The notes: a model not told the origin generated them from the sequence alone. Shown: positions 44,098 to 53,735, counted from the stretch's first letter. The stretch: 64,000 bases of DNA from an uncultured Prochlorococcus sp. (GCA_902600475.1 CACKJM010000004.1:40339-104338); one strand, 5' to 3'. Program-made: numbers and translations.

Positions 44098-45621
44098 TCA
44101 AAAATTAATTTCTTGATTTTTCGATAGTAAATTTGTTAGATAATTTCTTAGTGATAATTGATCAATATTCTTATTACCCATATTTTCTACTGCTAGGGCG
44201 GCCATACAACTTCCAATAGCTGAAGAAGACATAAAATCGTTACCTGAACATAATGATGTCGCTACTGCAGCAATAAGAGCATCACCTGCACCAGTTAAAT
44301 CAACAGGATTTACAGATAAGGCTGGAAAGCTTTGTCTTTTAATTTTATCAGGAGATTTTTTTTCATAAGCTATTAATCCATCTGCCCCTAATTTCATTAA
44401 TAACATTTTTACATTAGTTTCATTAAAAAGTTTCATGCTAACTGTCTCTATACCAGATTCTTTATCTTGTAGAGCTAGTCTTGCCTCCTTTTCATTTGGA
44501 CTTATAAGTGAGAAATCTTTAAATTTTGTCACTAATCCAACTTGTGAGCTACATTGTATATCACCAAAAATTTTTATATTATGTTTTTTTGAAAGATTTA
44601 TAATTTTTTTAATTACTTTATCTGTAATTAGACCATAAACAAAATCCGATATAATTATTCCATTAAAATTAGGAGCTATATCATCTAGTTTTGAAAGAAA
44701 TTGATCTTCAATATTTTTATTAATAAAATGCTCATTTAATTTACTTACTCTAAAAATTTTTTGATTATCAACAAGATATCTTTTCTTAAATGTTGTTGAT
44801 CTTGTATTGTCAGCTATTAAATGATAAGAGATATTCTCTTTATCCATTTTTTCTCTAAGAATATTCGCATTTTCATCTTGACCTACCACTGACAAGAATT
44901 GACAACTTGCACCTAATGAATTGACATGAGAAGCTACAATAGCTCCTCCTCCAATGAAATTTTTTGTTTGTAATTCTTTTACTACTATCACTGGAGCTTC
45001 TGCACTTATACCTAAAGGCTCACACCCCGCATATTGGTCTAATATTGAATCACCTATTACAAGTATTTTTGCCTTTTTAAAAGAGTCGATACATTTTAAT
45101 AATTTTTTTGAGTCTAATTTTTGTTGATTGCAAGCTAATCTAAATTCTTTATTATTTTCTGTCATTAGAACTTCCTTAGGATTATTTAGAAGTTTTGTAC
45201 TTGAATATTGAATATCTCCTGCATGGAAATTCAATTCTCTGCCTGATTCTTGAATAGCATTAATAGCTGATTTGATTTCTTGATCTTTACTTTCTTCAAA
45301 TTCTTTACCTAAAAAAAGAGAAACAGGTTTTAGGAACTTAATTGCCTTCAGGAGTGAAAAATCTTCGTCTTTAAGAAAAATAATCGCATCTATAAAATTA
45401 AAACATGATAAAACATCGGCTCTTTCTTTTTGACTAAATTGAAAATTTCTATTAATGCCATTCTTGGTATCTGAAAGTAAAGCTATTACAAGCTTTTCTC
45501 CTTTAGATGCAGCCTTTTTTAGATATCTTAAATGCCCAGGATGTATAGAATCAAAGTGACCGTAAGTTAATACACATTTTCTGAGATGGTATGCTTCTTG
45601 AAGTTTAAGAAATTCAGGCAT
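44098..45621 (-). CDS. Bifunctional heptose-1-phosphate nucleotidyltransferase/heptose kinase, domains reversed relative to HldE
   Basis: In the usual HldE the sugar kinase is N-terminal and the adenylyltransferase C-terminal. Here a cytidylyltransferase-like domain comes first (about 12-145), with HFDSIHPGHLRYLKKA carrying HxGH. A PfkB-type kinase follows (about 180-500), with ILVIGDSILDQYAGC and the anion hole/catalytic GAGDA in DLTGAGDALIAA. The product would be a nucleotide-activated heptose made from sedoheptulose 7-phosphate. gmhA lies 12 bases upstream on the same strand, which supports this. The 507-residue length is a little longer than HldE (477). Confidence 0.85.
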   Translation of the reverse strand: MPEFLKLQEAYHLRKCVLTYGHFDSIHPGHLRYLKKAASKGEKLVIALLSDTKNGINRNFQFSQKERADVLSCFNFIDAIIFLKDEDFSLLKAIKFLKPVSLFLGKEFEESKDQEIKSAINAIQESGRELNFHAGDIQYSSTKLLNNPKEVLMTENNKEFRLACNQQKLDSKKLLKCIDSFKKAKILVIGDSILDQYAGCEPLGISAEAPVIVVKELQTKNFIGGGAIVASHVNSLGASCQFLSVVGQDENANILREKMDKENISYHLIADNTRSTTFKKRYLVDNQKIFRVSKLNEHFINKNIEDQFLSKLDDIAPNFNGIIISDFVYGLITDKVIKKIINLSKKHNIKIFGDIQCSSQVGLVTKFKDFSLISPNEKEARLALQDKESGIETVSMKLFNETNVKMLLMKLGADGLIAYEKKSPDKIKRQSFPALSVNPVDLTGAGDALIAAVATSLCSGNDFMSSSAIGSCMAALAVENMGNKNIDQLSLRNYLTNLLSKNQEINF

Positions 45622-45633
45622 TTAAAAATAAGA

Positions 45634-46251
45634 TTATTTAAAAATTGGTTTGTTCTCAGTTAACCATTGCATACAAATATGCCCAACAATAAGTTGTGTA
45701 TCTTCAGATATCTGCATATCCTCTATAGGGAAGTGAATTGGGTAGTCAGCATAGTGGAGAGCTTTCCCACCTTTGAATCCTAATATTGCATATGAATAAA
45801 CTCTTTTTGCTTTTGCAGTTTTTAATGCTTTGATAATATTCGTTGAATTTCCACTTCCAGATAATGCTATTAAGATATCTCCATTACTTCCTTTACTTTC
45901 TAACTGATGAGAAAAAATATCTTCATAACCCATATCATTACCAAGACATGTAATTATTCCAGGATTAGATGGGAGTGCTTCTACCTTTAATCCTCTAACT
46001 TTAGGTGGAATCCCACAAGCTCCAATCCCATAATGGAAATCGTTTGCCATATGCATAGCATTACACGCGCTTCCTCCATTGCCACAAATAAAAACATTAT
46101 TTCCTTCTTCCCAGACTTTTTTAATATTTTTAGCTAGCTGCTCAATTTTTAAGTAAATGTCTTTATTGAATAAAGAGTACAACTTATCCATGTAATTTTG
46201 AGATTTTTGAAAAAAAATATTCCTTTCCTTAGAGTTAATTAATTTATCCAT
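45634..46251 (-). CDS. gmhA: Phosphoheptose isomerase, GmhA-like
   Basis: GmhA converts sedoheptulose 7-phosphate to D-glycero-D-manno-heptose 7-phosphate, the first step to nucleotide-heptose. The 205-residue SIS-domain protein has VFICGNGGSACNAMHMANDF (phosphate-binding loop), then IALSGSGNSTNIIKAL, and a C-terminal QLIVGHICMQWL segment. Length and motifs fit the family. It precedes the domain-reversed nucleotidyltransferase/kinase by 12 bases in the same operon. The 283-base gap upstream is divergent from a plus-strand operon and should hold both promoters. Confidence 0.88.
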   Translation of the reverse strand: MDKLINSKERNIFFQKSQNYMDKLYSLFNKDIYLKIEQLAKNIKKVWEEGNNVFICGNGGSACNAMHMANDFHYGIGACGIPPKVRGLKVEALPSNPGIITCLGNDMGYEDIFSHQLESKGSNGDILIALSGSGNSTNIIKALKTAKAKRVYSYAILGFKGGKALHYADYPIHFPIEDMQISEDTQLIVGHICMQWLTENKPIFK

Positions 46252-46534
46252 CTAGCTTAAAATGATTTAATGATTCCAGCCTTATATAAAATCTACCATT
46301 TTATTTGTAATAATAAAAAGTAATACTAACTAATTATATCTATTAAGATTTATATAGTAATTTTTTAATTCCAATAAGTAAATGTAAAAATTTCTTTAAA
46401 AAAATTTTTATAATCTCTCCATTAACAAAAAGGTTCAAAATTATTAAATTTAATTCACCAAAAATTTAATAATAGTGATTAAATTATAAGATTAATATTT
46501 ATATCTAATAAATGTCTTAGGATAATCTGATTTT

Positions 46535-47545
46535 ATGACTTTCTTGGTTACTGGTGCAGCTGGTTTTATAGGTTTTCATTTATGTAAGCGTTTGTTGATG
46601 GATAATGAAACTGTGGTAGGGATTGATTCTATGAATGATTACTATGATATTAATTTAAAAAAAAGTAGATTAGAAATTCTCTATAATCTTAAGTCCGGTA
46701 ATTTCATTTTTGTTAAAGAAAAATTAGAAAATAAAAGTAAAATTTTCGACATTTTTCAAATTCATAGCCCCAAATATGTTATTAATTTAGCAGCTCAAGC
46801 TGGAGTAAGATATTCTCTTGAAAATCCTGAAGCATATTTAAATTCAAATTTATTTGGCTTTTTGAATGTTTTAGAAGCTTGTAGATATAATGATATTAAA
46901 CATTTTATATATGCTAGTAGTAGTTCAGTATATGGCGGTAATGTTAATATGCCTTTTAGTGAGAAGCAAAATGTTGATCATCCAGTAAGTTTTTATGCAG
47001 CAACAAAAAAATCAAATGAATTAATTGCACATTCTTACAGCCATCTTTATGGTATCCCTTCAACCGGGTTAAGGTTTTTTACAGTATATGGACCTTGGGG
47101 AAGGCCCGATATGGCATTATTTATTTTTACTAAATCAATTATTTTATCAGAACCTATAAATGTTTTTAATAATGGAAAAATGATAAGAGATTTCACTTAC
47201 ATAGATGATATTATTGAAAGCCTTTACCGAGTAATAAAAAAACCACCTTTAGAAAACGATAATTATGATAAAAAAAATATAGATCCATCTACTAGTTGGG
47301 CTCCTCATAAAATCTTTAATATAGGAAATTCTGAACCAGTTCCTTTAATGAAATTTATTGAATCTATTGAAAATGCATTAGGTAAAAAGGCAAAAAAAAA
47401 TTTCCTACCAATGCAACTAGGAGATGTTGCTTCTACTCATGCTGATACAGGATTGTTAGAAAAATGGATTAATTATAAACCTAATACTCCAATAGAAAAA
47501 GGAATTACAAATTTTGTGAAGTGGTATAAAGAGTTTTATAAATGA
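46535..47545 (+). CDS. UDP-glucuronate 4-epimerase-like SDR
   Basis: The 336-residue protein has the NAD motif FLVTGAAGFIGFHLCKRL, and the early segment GIDSMNDYYDINLKKSRL is characteristic of UDP-GlcA 4-epimerases. The serine region is FIYASSSSVYGGN, and the YxxxK is SFYAATKKSNEL. RFFTVYGPWGRPDMALF is another family marker. It would turn UDP-glucuronate into UDP-galacturonate. It leads a plus-strand operon with a TviB-like dehydrogenase, GmhB-like phosphatase, LhgO-like oxidase, HddC-like and AsnB. The promoter is probably in the 283-base upstream gap. Confidence 0.85.
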   Translation: MTFLVTGAAGFIGFHLCKRLLMDNETVVGIDSMNDYYDINLKKSRLEILYNLKSGNFIFVKEKLENKSKIFDIFQIHSPKYVINLAAQAGVRYSLENPEAYLNSNLFGFLNVLEACRYNDIKHFIYASSSSVYGGNVNMPFSEKQNVDHPVSFYAATKKSNELIAHSYSHLYGIPSTGLRFFTVYGPWGRPDMALFIFTKSIILSEPINVFNNGKMIRDFTYIDDIIESLYRVIKKPPLENDNYDKKNIDPSTSWAPHKIFNIGNSEPVPLMKFIESIENALGKKAKKNFLPMQLGDVASTHADTGLLEKWINYKPNTPIEKGITNFVKWYKEFYK

Positions 47546-47558
47546 ATTATTTCTAAAA

Positions 47559-48914
47559 ATGTTTAAATTACCTAACCTTATTGACTGTAATTTAGCTGTT
47601 ATTGGACTTGGATATGTTGGTCTTCCTTTGGCATTAGAATTCGCAAATCGTAAATATTCATGTATTAATAAGAAAATACTTAAAAGAAATATAATTGGCT
47701 TCGATATTAGTGAAAAGAGAATAAGAGAATTAAAAAAAGGTAATGATTTAACTAAAGAATCTGATTTAAAAAAAATCGGTAATTTAGATAACTTAGAATT
47801 TACAAATGATGAATCTAAACTAATTAATGTTGATGTATTTATTGTTACTGTACCTACTCCAATAGATGATTCTAAAAAACCAGATCTAAACTTTTTAAAT
47901 TTGGCTTGCGTAACTATAGGTAAGGCTTTAAAAAAGAGTAAGTCAGAATATTCTCCAATTGTAATTTTTGAAAGTACAGTTTATCCAGGAGCTACCGAAG
48001 AGTTTTGTATCCCAATAATAAAAAAAATTTCTGGGATTGATGTTTTTACAAAGCCAAGTTCTAAAAAGTGTTTTGGATGTGGTTATAGTCCCGAAAGAAT
48101 TAATCCTGGCGATAAAAATCATCGAATAAGTTCAATAGTTAAAGTAACAAGTGGAAATAATGAAGAAGTCTCTAACTGGATAGATCAATTATATAGATCT
48201 GTAATAGAGGCCGGAACTTATAATGCGCAGAATATAAAAGTTGCAGAAGCAGCAAAAGTTATAGAAAATACGCAAAGAGATTTAAACATTGCCTTAGTAA
48301 ATGAGCTTTCAATTATCCTTAGGAAATTGGAAATTGATACTATAGATGTTTTAAATGCAGCAAAGACTAAATGGAATTTTATACCTTTCTATCCAGGATT
48401 GGTAGGAGGTCATTGTATTGGTGTAGATCCATATTATTTAACTTATAAATCTGAACAGGCTGGTTATTCTCCAGAGCTAATATTAGCTGGTAGAAAAATT
48501 AATGATGAAATCCCTAGTTGGTATATTGAACAGCTTATTCTAGAAATGGTAAGGCAAGGTAAAAAAATCGCAAAAAGCAATGCCTTGCTTTTAGGGTTTA
48601 CATTTAAAGAAAATTGTACTGATATTCGAAATACAAAAGTTATAGATATGTTTAAAACACTAAAAAAATACGATATAAATACAGAAGTTGTTGATCCTTA
48701 TGCTAATAAAGAAGAAACGTTAAGTCATTATGGAATTAAAATACAAAATACAATAGAAAAATCAAAAAAATATCAAATTATAATACTTTCTGTTGCTCAC
48801 GAATATTTTCGTAGTTTTAATTATGACTTTTGGAAATCTTTATGTGATAAAGAGGTTATCATTTTAGATTTAAAGGGGATTGTTCCAAAAAACTTAAATC
48901 CAATAAGGCCATAG
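47559..48914 (+). CDS. UDP-N-acetylhexosamine 6-dehydrogenase, TviB/WbpA-like
   Basis: These enzymes oxidise a UDP-HexNAc twice at C6 to the uronic acid. The 451-residue protein has LAVIGLGYVGLPLALEF, FIVTVPTPID, the FESTVYPGATEE segment, and the catalytic cysteine in LVGGHCIGVDPYYLTYK, typical of the TviB/WbpA group. The C-terminal domain reads LLLGFTFKENCTDIRNTKV. An insertion of about 20 residues after position 27 (ANRKYSCINKKIL region) is slightly longer than usual. With the epimerase 13 bases upstream, it would supply HexNAc-uronate; the exact sugar is inference. Confidence 0.85.
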   Translation: MFKLPNLIDCNLAVIGLGYVGLPLALEFANRKYSCINKKILKRNIIGFDISEKRIRELKKGNDLTKESDLKKIGNLDNLEFTNDESKLINVDVFIVTVPTPIDDSKKPDLNFLNLACVTIGKALKKSKSEYSPIVIFESTVYPGATEEFCIPIIKKISGIDVFTKPSSKKCFGCGYSPERINPGDKNHRISSIVKVTSGNNEEVSNWIDQLYRSVIEAGTYNAQNIKVAEAAKVIENTQRDLNIALVNELSIILRKLEIDTIDVLNAAKTKWNFIPFYPGLVGGHCIGVDPYYLTYKSEQAGYSPELILAGRKINDEIPSWYIEQLILEMVRQGKKIAKSNALLLGFTFKENCTDIRNTKVIDMFKTLKKYDINTEVVDPYANKEETLSHYGIKIQNTIEKSKKYQIIILSVAHEYFRSFNYDFWKSLCDKEVIILDLKGIVPKNLNPIRP

Positions 48915-48951
48915 GAATTATTATAAAGTCAAAATTTTATGTATAAGTAAT

Positions 48952-49650
48952 ATGAATTTTGAAAATTTTAAAAGTTATTTTTGTAATTCTAAAATAATGG
49001 ATCTTTATCAAATAAATCTAATAAATTCTAATCATAAAATGATATTTAAATCTTCATCTAAATTCAGTTTAAAAAAAAAGCCTGCTCTTTTTCTTGATAG
49101 AGATGGGGTTATTATAAATGATACAGGTTTTATATCTAATCCTAATGATGTAGTACTTTTGCCAGGGATAAAGAATTTACTTGTTGCTTCAGAAAAATTA
49201 GGATGGACTAATATAATTATTACTAATCAATCAGGAATATCTAGAGGATTTTTTAAATGGAAAGATTATGAGAAAGTTTCTTTTAAGATTTTAGAACTAT
49301 TGGGTAAAAGCTGTAAAATTGATGGTATTTATGCTAATGGAAATGCCCCATGTAAAAAACTTTCTATTGATAGTTGGAGAAAGCCAAATCCTAATATGAT
49401 TCTTGAGGCCTCTTCAACATTTAATATAGATCTTAAAAACTCAATAATAATTGGTGATAGGATCACTGATATATTATCTGGATATAAAGCTGGAATTAAA
49501 AATTATGTACATGTTCTTACCGGCCATGGAAAAAAAGAAAGAAAACTAATATTAAAAAAGTTCTCTAAAGAATATAATTCTCATAGTTTAATATGTATAA
49601 ATAATTTATTGGAATTTCCATTCAATAAACTTTTAAAAAAAATATTTTGA
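48952..49650 (+). CDS. HAD-IIIA phosphatase, GmhB/HisB-N-like
   Basis: GmhB removes the 7-phosphate from heptose 1,7-bisphosphate. The 232-residue protein has the HAD motif PALFLDRDGVIINDTG and the segments IIITNQSGISRGFF and RKPNPNMILEA, all typical of GmhB. The zinc-binding cysteines of GmhB are not visible: only NAPCKKLSIDSWRKPNP is left of that loop. The first 43 residues before KKPALFL are an extension of unknown role; internal ATGs at 48997 and 49039 are possible starts. It belongs with the heptose genes gmhA/hldE-like at 44.1-46.3 kb and the HddC-like gene at 50.9 kb. Confidence 0.78.
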   Translation: MNFENFKSYFCNSKIMDLYQINLINSNHKMIFKSSSKFSLKKKPALFLDRDGVIINDTGFISNPNDVVLLPGIKNLLVASEKLGWTNIIITNQSGISRGFFKWKDYEKVSFKILELLGKSCKIDGIYANGNAPCKKLSIDSWRKPNPNMILEASSTFNIDLKNSIIIGDRITDILSGYKAGIKNYVHVLTGHGKKERKLILKKFSKEYNSHSLICINNLLEFPFNKLLKKIF

Positions 49651-50867
49651 AGAATCTAAGTTGTGATTTTGTGATTTGTGGGGGAGGGATTGTTGGATTA
49701 ACAATTGCTCATCAATTACTTGAGAGAAGAATTTCTCAAAAAATTATTATCCTTGAAAAGGAATATGATTTAGGAATGCATACTTCAGGGCGAAATAGTG
49801 GAGTATTACATGCTGGGATTTACTATAAACCTAATTCACTTAAAGCAAAAGTTTGTATACCTGGATCAATCAGGCTTAAAGAATGGATTAAAGAAAAAGG
49901 TCTAACAATTAATAATTGTGGAAAATTAATAATACCTCAAAGAATTAACCTTGACCCGCAACTTGATACTTTGTTCGCTCGAGCAATTGAAAATGATGCA
50001 AAAGTTGAAATGATAGATGAAAAAGAAATAAAAAAATTAGTTCCTCAAGCGAATATCACCTCTGGAAGAGCAATTTGGAGTCCTAACACTTCAGTTGTTA
50101 ATCCTTTGGAAATAATAAATGAGCTTGCTTGTTCTATTCAAGAAAGTGGCGCAAAAATCCTAAAGGGTATAGAAAGCTGGAAATTAGATAAAACAAAATC
50201 GAGTATTTGTTTAAAAGATGGGTCTATTATTAAATTTGGTCATTTTATAAATGCTTCTGGTTTACAGTCTGACAGAGTAGCTCATGAATTTGATATTGGA
50301 AGGGAATATAAAATAATTCCTTTTAAAGGATTATACTGGAAAGTTCGTGAAGAAAGTTTTTTAGACATCAAAGTAAATCTCTATCCCGTTCCAGACCTAA
50401 ATGTACCTTTTCTTGGAGTTCATTTTACACCTAATAATCTAAAAAATTTAATATCTATAGGCCCAACAGCCCTGCCAGCATTAGGTAGAGAAAATTATAA
50501 ATTTTTTGAAAAGATTGAATTAAGGAATGCTATTTCTGACTTATCTTTTTTAATTAACCAATATAAAAAAAATTCAGATGGATTTAGGAAATATGTTAAT
50601 GATCAAGCCTTTTTGGGAATGCCCTTCTTATTCTTAAAAGCAGCACAAGAATTAATTCCAAATATAAAATATAATGATATTGAACTAAGTAAGAAAGTTG
50701 GTTTAAGAGCACAACTATTTAATTTAAATACAAAAAAAATTGTTAATGATTTTTTATGTATAAATGGTTCAAATAGTACTCATGTTTTGAATTCTATTTC
50801 TCCTGCTTTTACTGCAAGTTTTGCTCTGGCAGATTTTATTATTGATAATTATTTAATAAAAAGTTAG
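49647..50867 (+). CDS. LhgO/YgaF-like FAD-dependent oxidase
   Basis: LhgO oxidises L-2-hydroxyglutarate to 2-oxoglutarate. The 406-residue protein, with a TTG start overlapping the previous stop (TTGA), has the FAD motif VICGGGIVGLTIAHQLL. It is followed by EKEYDLGMHTSGRNSGVLH and AGIYYKPNSLKAKVC, the LhgO signature. The C-terminal FAD-binding region includes LCINGSNSTHVLNSISPA. LhgO relatives are found in several surface-polysaccharide clusters, so the role may be with a hydroxy-acid part of the glycan or a cluster metabolite rather than central metabolism. Confidence 0.8.
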   Translation: MKNLSCDFVICGGGIVGLTIAHQLLERRISQKIIILEKEYDLGMHTSGRNSGVLHAGIYYKPNSLKAKVCIPGSIRLKEWIKEKGLTINNCGKLIIPQRINLDPQLDTLFARAIENDAKVEMIDEKEIKKLVPQANITSGRAIWSPNTSVVNPLEIINELACSIQESGAKILKGIESWKLDKTKSSICLKDGSIIKFGHFINASGLQSDRVAHEFDIGREYKIIPFKGLYWKVREESFLDIKVNLYPVPDLNVPFLGVHFTPNNLKNLISIGPTALPALGRENYKFFEKIELRNAISDLSFLINQYKKNSDGFRKYVNDQAFLGMPFLFLKAAQELIPNIKYNDIELSKKVGLRAQLFNLNTKKIVNDFLCINGSNSTHVLNSISPAFTASFALADFIIDNYLIKS

Positions 50868-51617
50868 ATGAAAGATAAACCATTAAGAGCTATATTGCTT
50901 GCAGCTGGATTTGGGACAAGATTAAGACCTTTAACTCTTGATATACCAAAATGTTTAGTAAAGATAGATGATAAACCAATTTTGCAAGAATGGATCGAAA
51001 AATTAGAGAAAATTGAAACACAGAAGGTTCTTATCAATACGCATTATTTGCACGAAAAGGTTAATAAATTTTTAGAGATACAAGATTTTAGTAAAATTGA
51101 AATAGATATATTTCATGAGGAAAAACTTTTAGGAACAGCAGGAACTTTAATTGCAAACTATAAATTTTTTGAAAACTCTATTGGCCTTTTGATACATACA
51201 GACAATTTCACAACTTTAGATTTAAATTATCTAATTGAAGCTCATATCAATAGACCTAGAAATTGTCTTCTAACCATGTTGACTTTTAATACTGAAAGTC
51301 CTAGTTCATGTGGCATAGTAAAATTAGATTCAGATAATATTGTTCAAGAATTTTTTGAAAAGAAAGAAAATCCACCTGGTAATATTGCAAATGGCGCAGT
51401 TTATGTTTTTGAAGAAGATTTTTTAGATTGGATAATTAGAAATCATGCAAATGCTTTTGACTTTAGTAATGAAATAATACCAAAACTTATTGGCAAAATA
51501 TATACTTACCATACTTATAAAACTTTGATTGATATAGGCAATATAAAATCACTTAAAGAAGCAAGGGATATTGCAAAAAAAATTAAAAATAAAGAACAAT
51601 TTTTTAAATTAGAATAA
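50868..51617 (+). CDS. Sugar-1-phosphate nucleotidyltransferase, HddC-like
   Basis: The 249-residue protein has the nucleotide-binding motif AILLAAGFGTRLRPLTLDIP with KCLV after it, LLGTAGTLIAN, and the metal-binding HTDNFT. These match the NTP_transferase family, in the MPG1/HddC subgroup that couples GTP to heptose 1-phosphate. It begins directly after the LhgO-like stop. Together with gmhA, hldE-like and gmhB-like genes it gives a full set for nucleotide-heptose. Assignment to heptose rather than another sugar is inference from neighbours. Confidence 0.78.
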   Translation: MKDKPLRAILLAAGFGTRLRPLTLDIPKCLVKIDDKPILQEWIEKLEKIETQKVLINTHYLHEKVNKFLEIQDFSKIEIDIFHEEKLLGTAGTLIANYKFFENSIGLLIHTDNFTTLDLNYLIEAHINRPRNCLLTMLTFNTESPSSCGIVKLDSDNIVQEFFEKKENPPGNIANGAVYVFEEDFLDWIIRNHANAFDFSNEIIPKLIGKIYTYHTYKTLIDIGNIKSLKEARDIAKKIKNKEQFFKLE

Positions 51618-51702
51618 TGTTTTTATAGACAGAATAAACAGAATTAAATTATTGGATAATTTACTTTAGGCACTTTATAATATTAAATATAAGTATATAA
51701 AT

Positions 51703-53685
51703 ATGTGCGGGATATTAGGTATTTGGTCTAATCAATTTAATCCAGATGAGATTAAATCTGAATTAAAAAGAATCTCTATGTATCAAACACATAGAGGCCC
51801 AGATAATAATGGTTTCTGGGAAGATAGAGATAATTTTCTTTTTTTATCGCATCAACGACTCTCAATTATTGATTTAAGTCAATATGGGAATCAGCCAATG
51901 ATTAGTAAAAGTGGCAGATATATTATTTCTTTTAATGGAGAAATATATAATTTTCAAGAATTGAAGTTTATTTTGGAAAGAAAAAATAACTCATTGAAAT
52001 GGAAAGGAAATTCAGATACAGAAGTTCTATTGGCATTGATTGAAGAATTCGGATTAAATCAAGCTTTAAAAAAATGCGTCGGAATGTTTGCTTTTGCTTT
52101 ATGGGATAGAGAAAAAAAAATATTAAAACTTGTTAGGGATAGAATAGGAGAAAAGCCTGTTTATTATGGTTATCTTGGATCAGATTCCAAGAAAACTTTC
52201 ATTTTTGGATCCGATATTGCCTCAATTAGAAATTTTAAATATTTTAATAATTCTATTAATCCTTCAGCACTGTTTCAACTTATAAATTTTCAAGCAATTT
52301 CAGCACCTAATTCAATATTTAAAAACATTTATCAATTAATGCCTGGAAATTATCTTACGGTTAATTATTCTAAAGAGGGTTTTATATTTAATACTGAAAA
52401 ATGGTATTTTTTGGATGAACAGATTAAAAATGCATATAAAAGTCCAATAAAAAATGAAATTGAAGCGGAATTTGAAGTAGAAAAAGCACTTAAAGAAGCT
52501 ATCAAAATTCAAAGTATTTCTGATGTCCCATTGGGTACCTTTCTATCAGGAGGAATAGATTCTTCATTAATAACAGCACTATTGCAAAATCAATCTAAAA
52601 ATAAAATAAAAACTTTTACTATAGGTTTTGAGGAGGAAGATTACAATGAGTCAAATTTTTCAAAAGAAGTTGCTAAGTATCTTGGAACAGACCATAATGA
52701 AAAAATTCTGACGGCTAAAGATGCCCTAGATGTTATACCTTATTTAAGCTCTATTTATTCAGAGCCATTTGCAGATGCATCTCAAATACCTACTCATCTT
52801 GTATGTAAAGAAGCAAAATTTAATGGATTAACTGTCGCCTTAAGTGGTGATGGCGGTGATGAATCTTTTGGTGGATATAATAGATATTTCATTGGAGGTG
52901 GAATTTGGAATAAGCTTAATAAAATTCCATGGCCTTTAAGAACTTTAATTGGTGAATTGGGATCTAATATGCCTAAAGTAATGATTGAAAATATTCTGAA
53001 AAAATTTAGTTTAAGTCAATATTCTGATAAATTTTTTAAATTATCTGAGAGATTAAAATATATTCAAACTGATGATCAATTTTATTTTTCAATGATATCT
53101 CTTTGGAGGGATCCTAGTTTTGTATTTAGTAGAGACTTTTCAAAAAAAGAGATTGATTATATACCCTCAATATTAAAATCAAACATAGAGAAAGAATTTG
53201 ATAATGATTTTATTGCAAGAATGATGATTTATGATACTTTAAATTATTTGCCTAATGATATCTTGACTAAAGTAGATAGGGCTGCAATGTATACAAGTCT
53301 TGAAACCAGAGCTCCGTTTCTAGACCATAGAGTAATAGAGACAGCGTGGAGATTAAATAGCAAATTTAAAATTAATTCTTCAAATTCTAATTATTCTGGT
53401 AAATGGATCTTAAAAAAAATCCTTAGTAAATATTTACCTATTTCTTTTATAGAAAGACCTAAAAGTGGTTTCGGTATTCCTTTAGCAAAATGGATGAGAG
53501 GCCCACTTAAAGGATGGATAAATGACCTGCTTTCAAAAGATATGATATCTAAAGATGAATATTTAAACAGTAATGAAGTTGCTAAATTATGGCAACAACA
53601 TCTCTCTGGGAAATTTGATAATAGTAGTAAATTGTGGCCTATTATTATGTGGCAATCATGGCTATCTGATTTAAAAAATTACTGA
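51703..53685 (+). CDS. asnB: Asparagine synthase (glutamine-hydrolysing) family amidotransferase
   Basis: The 660-residue protein starts MCGILGIWS, exposing the Cys2 nucleophile of the glutaminase. The N-terminal domain has HRGPDNNGFW and FNGEIYN. The C-terminal synthase domain has the ATP loop GTFLSGGIDSSLITALL and SGDGGDESFGGYNRY, followed by DRAAMYTSLETRAPFLDH. AsnB paralogs in O-antigen loci amidate hexuronic acids to uronamides (as WbpS is thought to do), which fits its place after a 6-dehydrogenase. Real asparagine synthesis is the alternative. It ends the plus-strand operon and converges on a GT4 gene. Confidence 0.85.
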   Translation: MCGILGIWSNQFNPDEIKSELKRISMYQTHRGPDNNGFWEDRDNFLFLSHQRLSIIDLSQYGNQPMISKSGRYIISFNGEIYNFQELKFILERKNNSLKWKGNSDTEVLLALIEEFGLNQALKKCVGMFAFALWDREKKILKLVRDRIGEKPVYYGYLGSDSKKTFIFGSDIASIRNFKYFNNSINPSALFQLINFQAISAPNSIFKNIYQLMPGNYLTVNYSKEGFIFNTEKWYFLDEQIKNAYKSPIKNEIEAEFEVEKALKEAIKIQSISDVPLGTFLSGGIDSSLITALLQNQSKNKIKTFTIGFEEEDYNESNFSKEVAKYLGTDHNEKILTAKDALDVIPYLSSIYSEPFADASQIPTHLVCKEAKFNGLTVALSGDGGDESFGGYNRYFIGGGIWNKLNKIPWPLRTLIGELGSNMPKVMIENILKKFSLSQYSDKFFKLSERLKYIQTDDQFYFSMISLWRDPSFVFSRDFSKKEIDYIPSILKSNIEKEFDNDFIARMMIYDTLNYLPNDILTKVDRAAMYTSLETRAPFLDHRVIETAWRLNSKFKINSSNSNYSGKWILKKILSKYLPISFIERPKSGFGIPLAKWMRGPLKGWINDLLSKDMISKDEYLNSNEVAKLWQQHLSGKFDNSSKLWPIIMWQSWLSDLKNY

Positions 53686-53735
53686 TTTTAAGAAATTATA
53701 TTTTAGTTATTCAAAATCTTTTTTAAAAATTCTTA

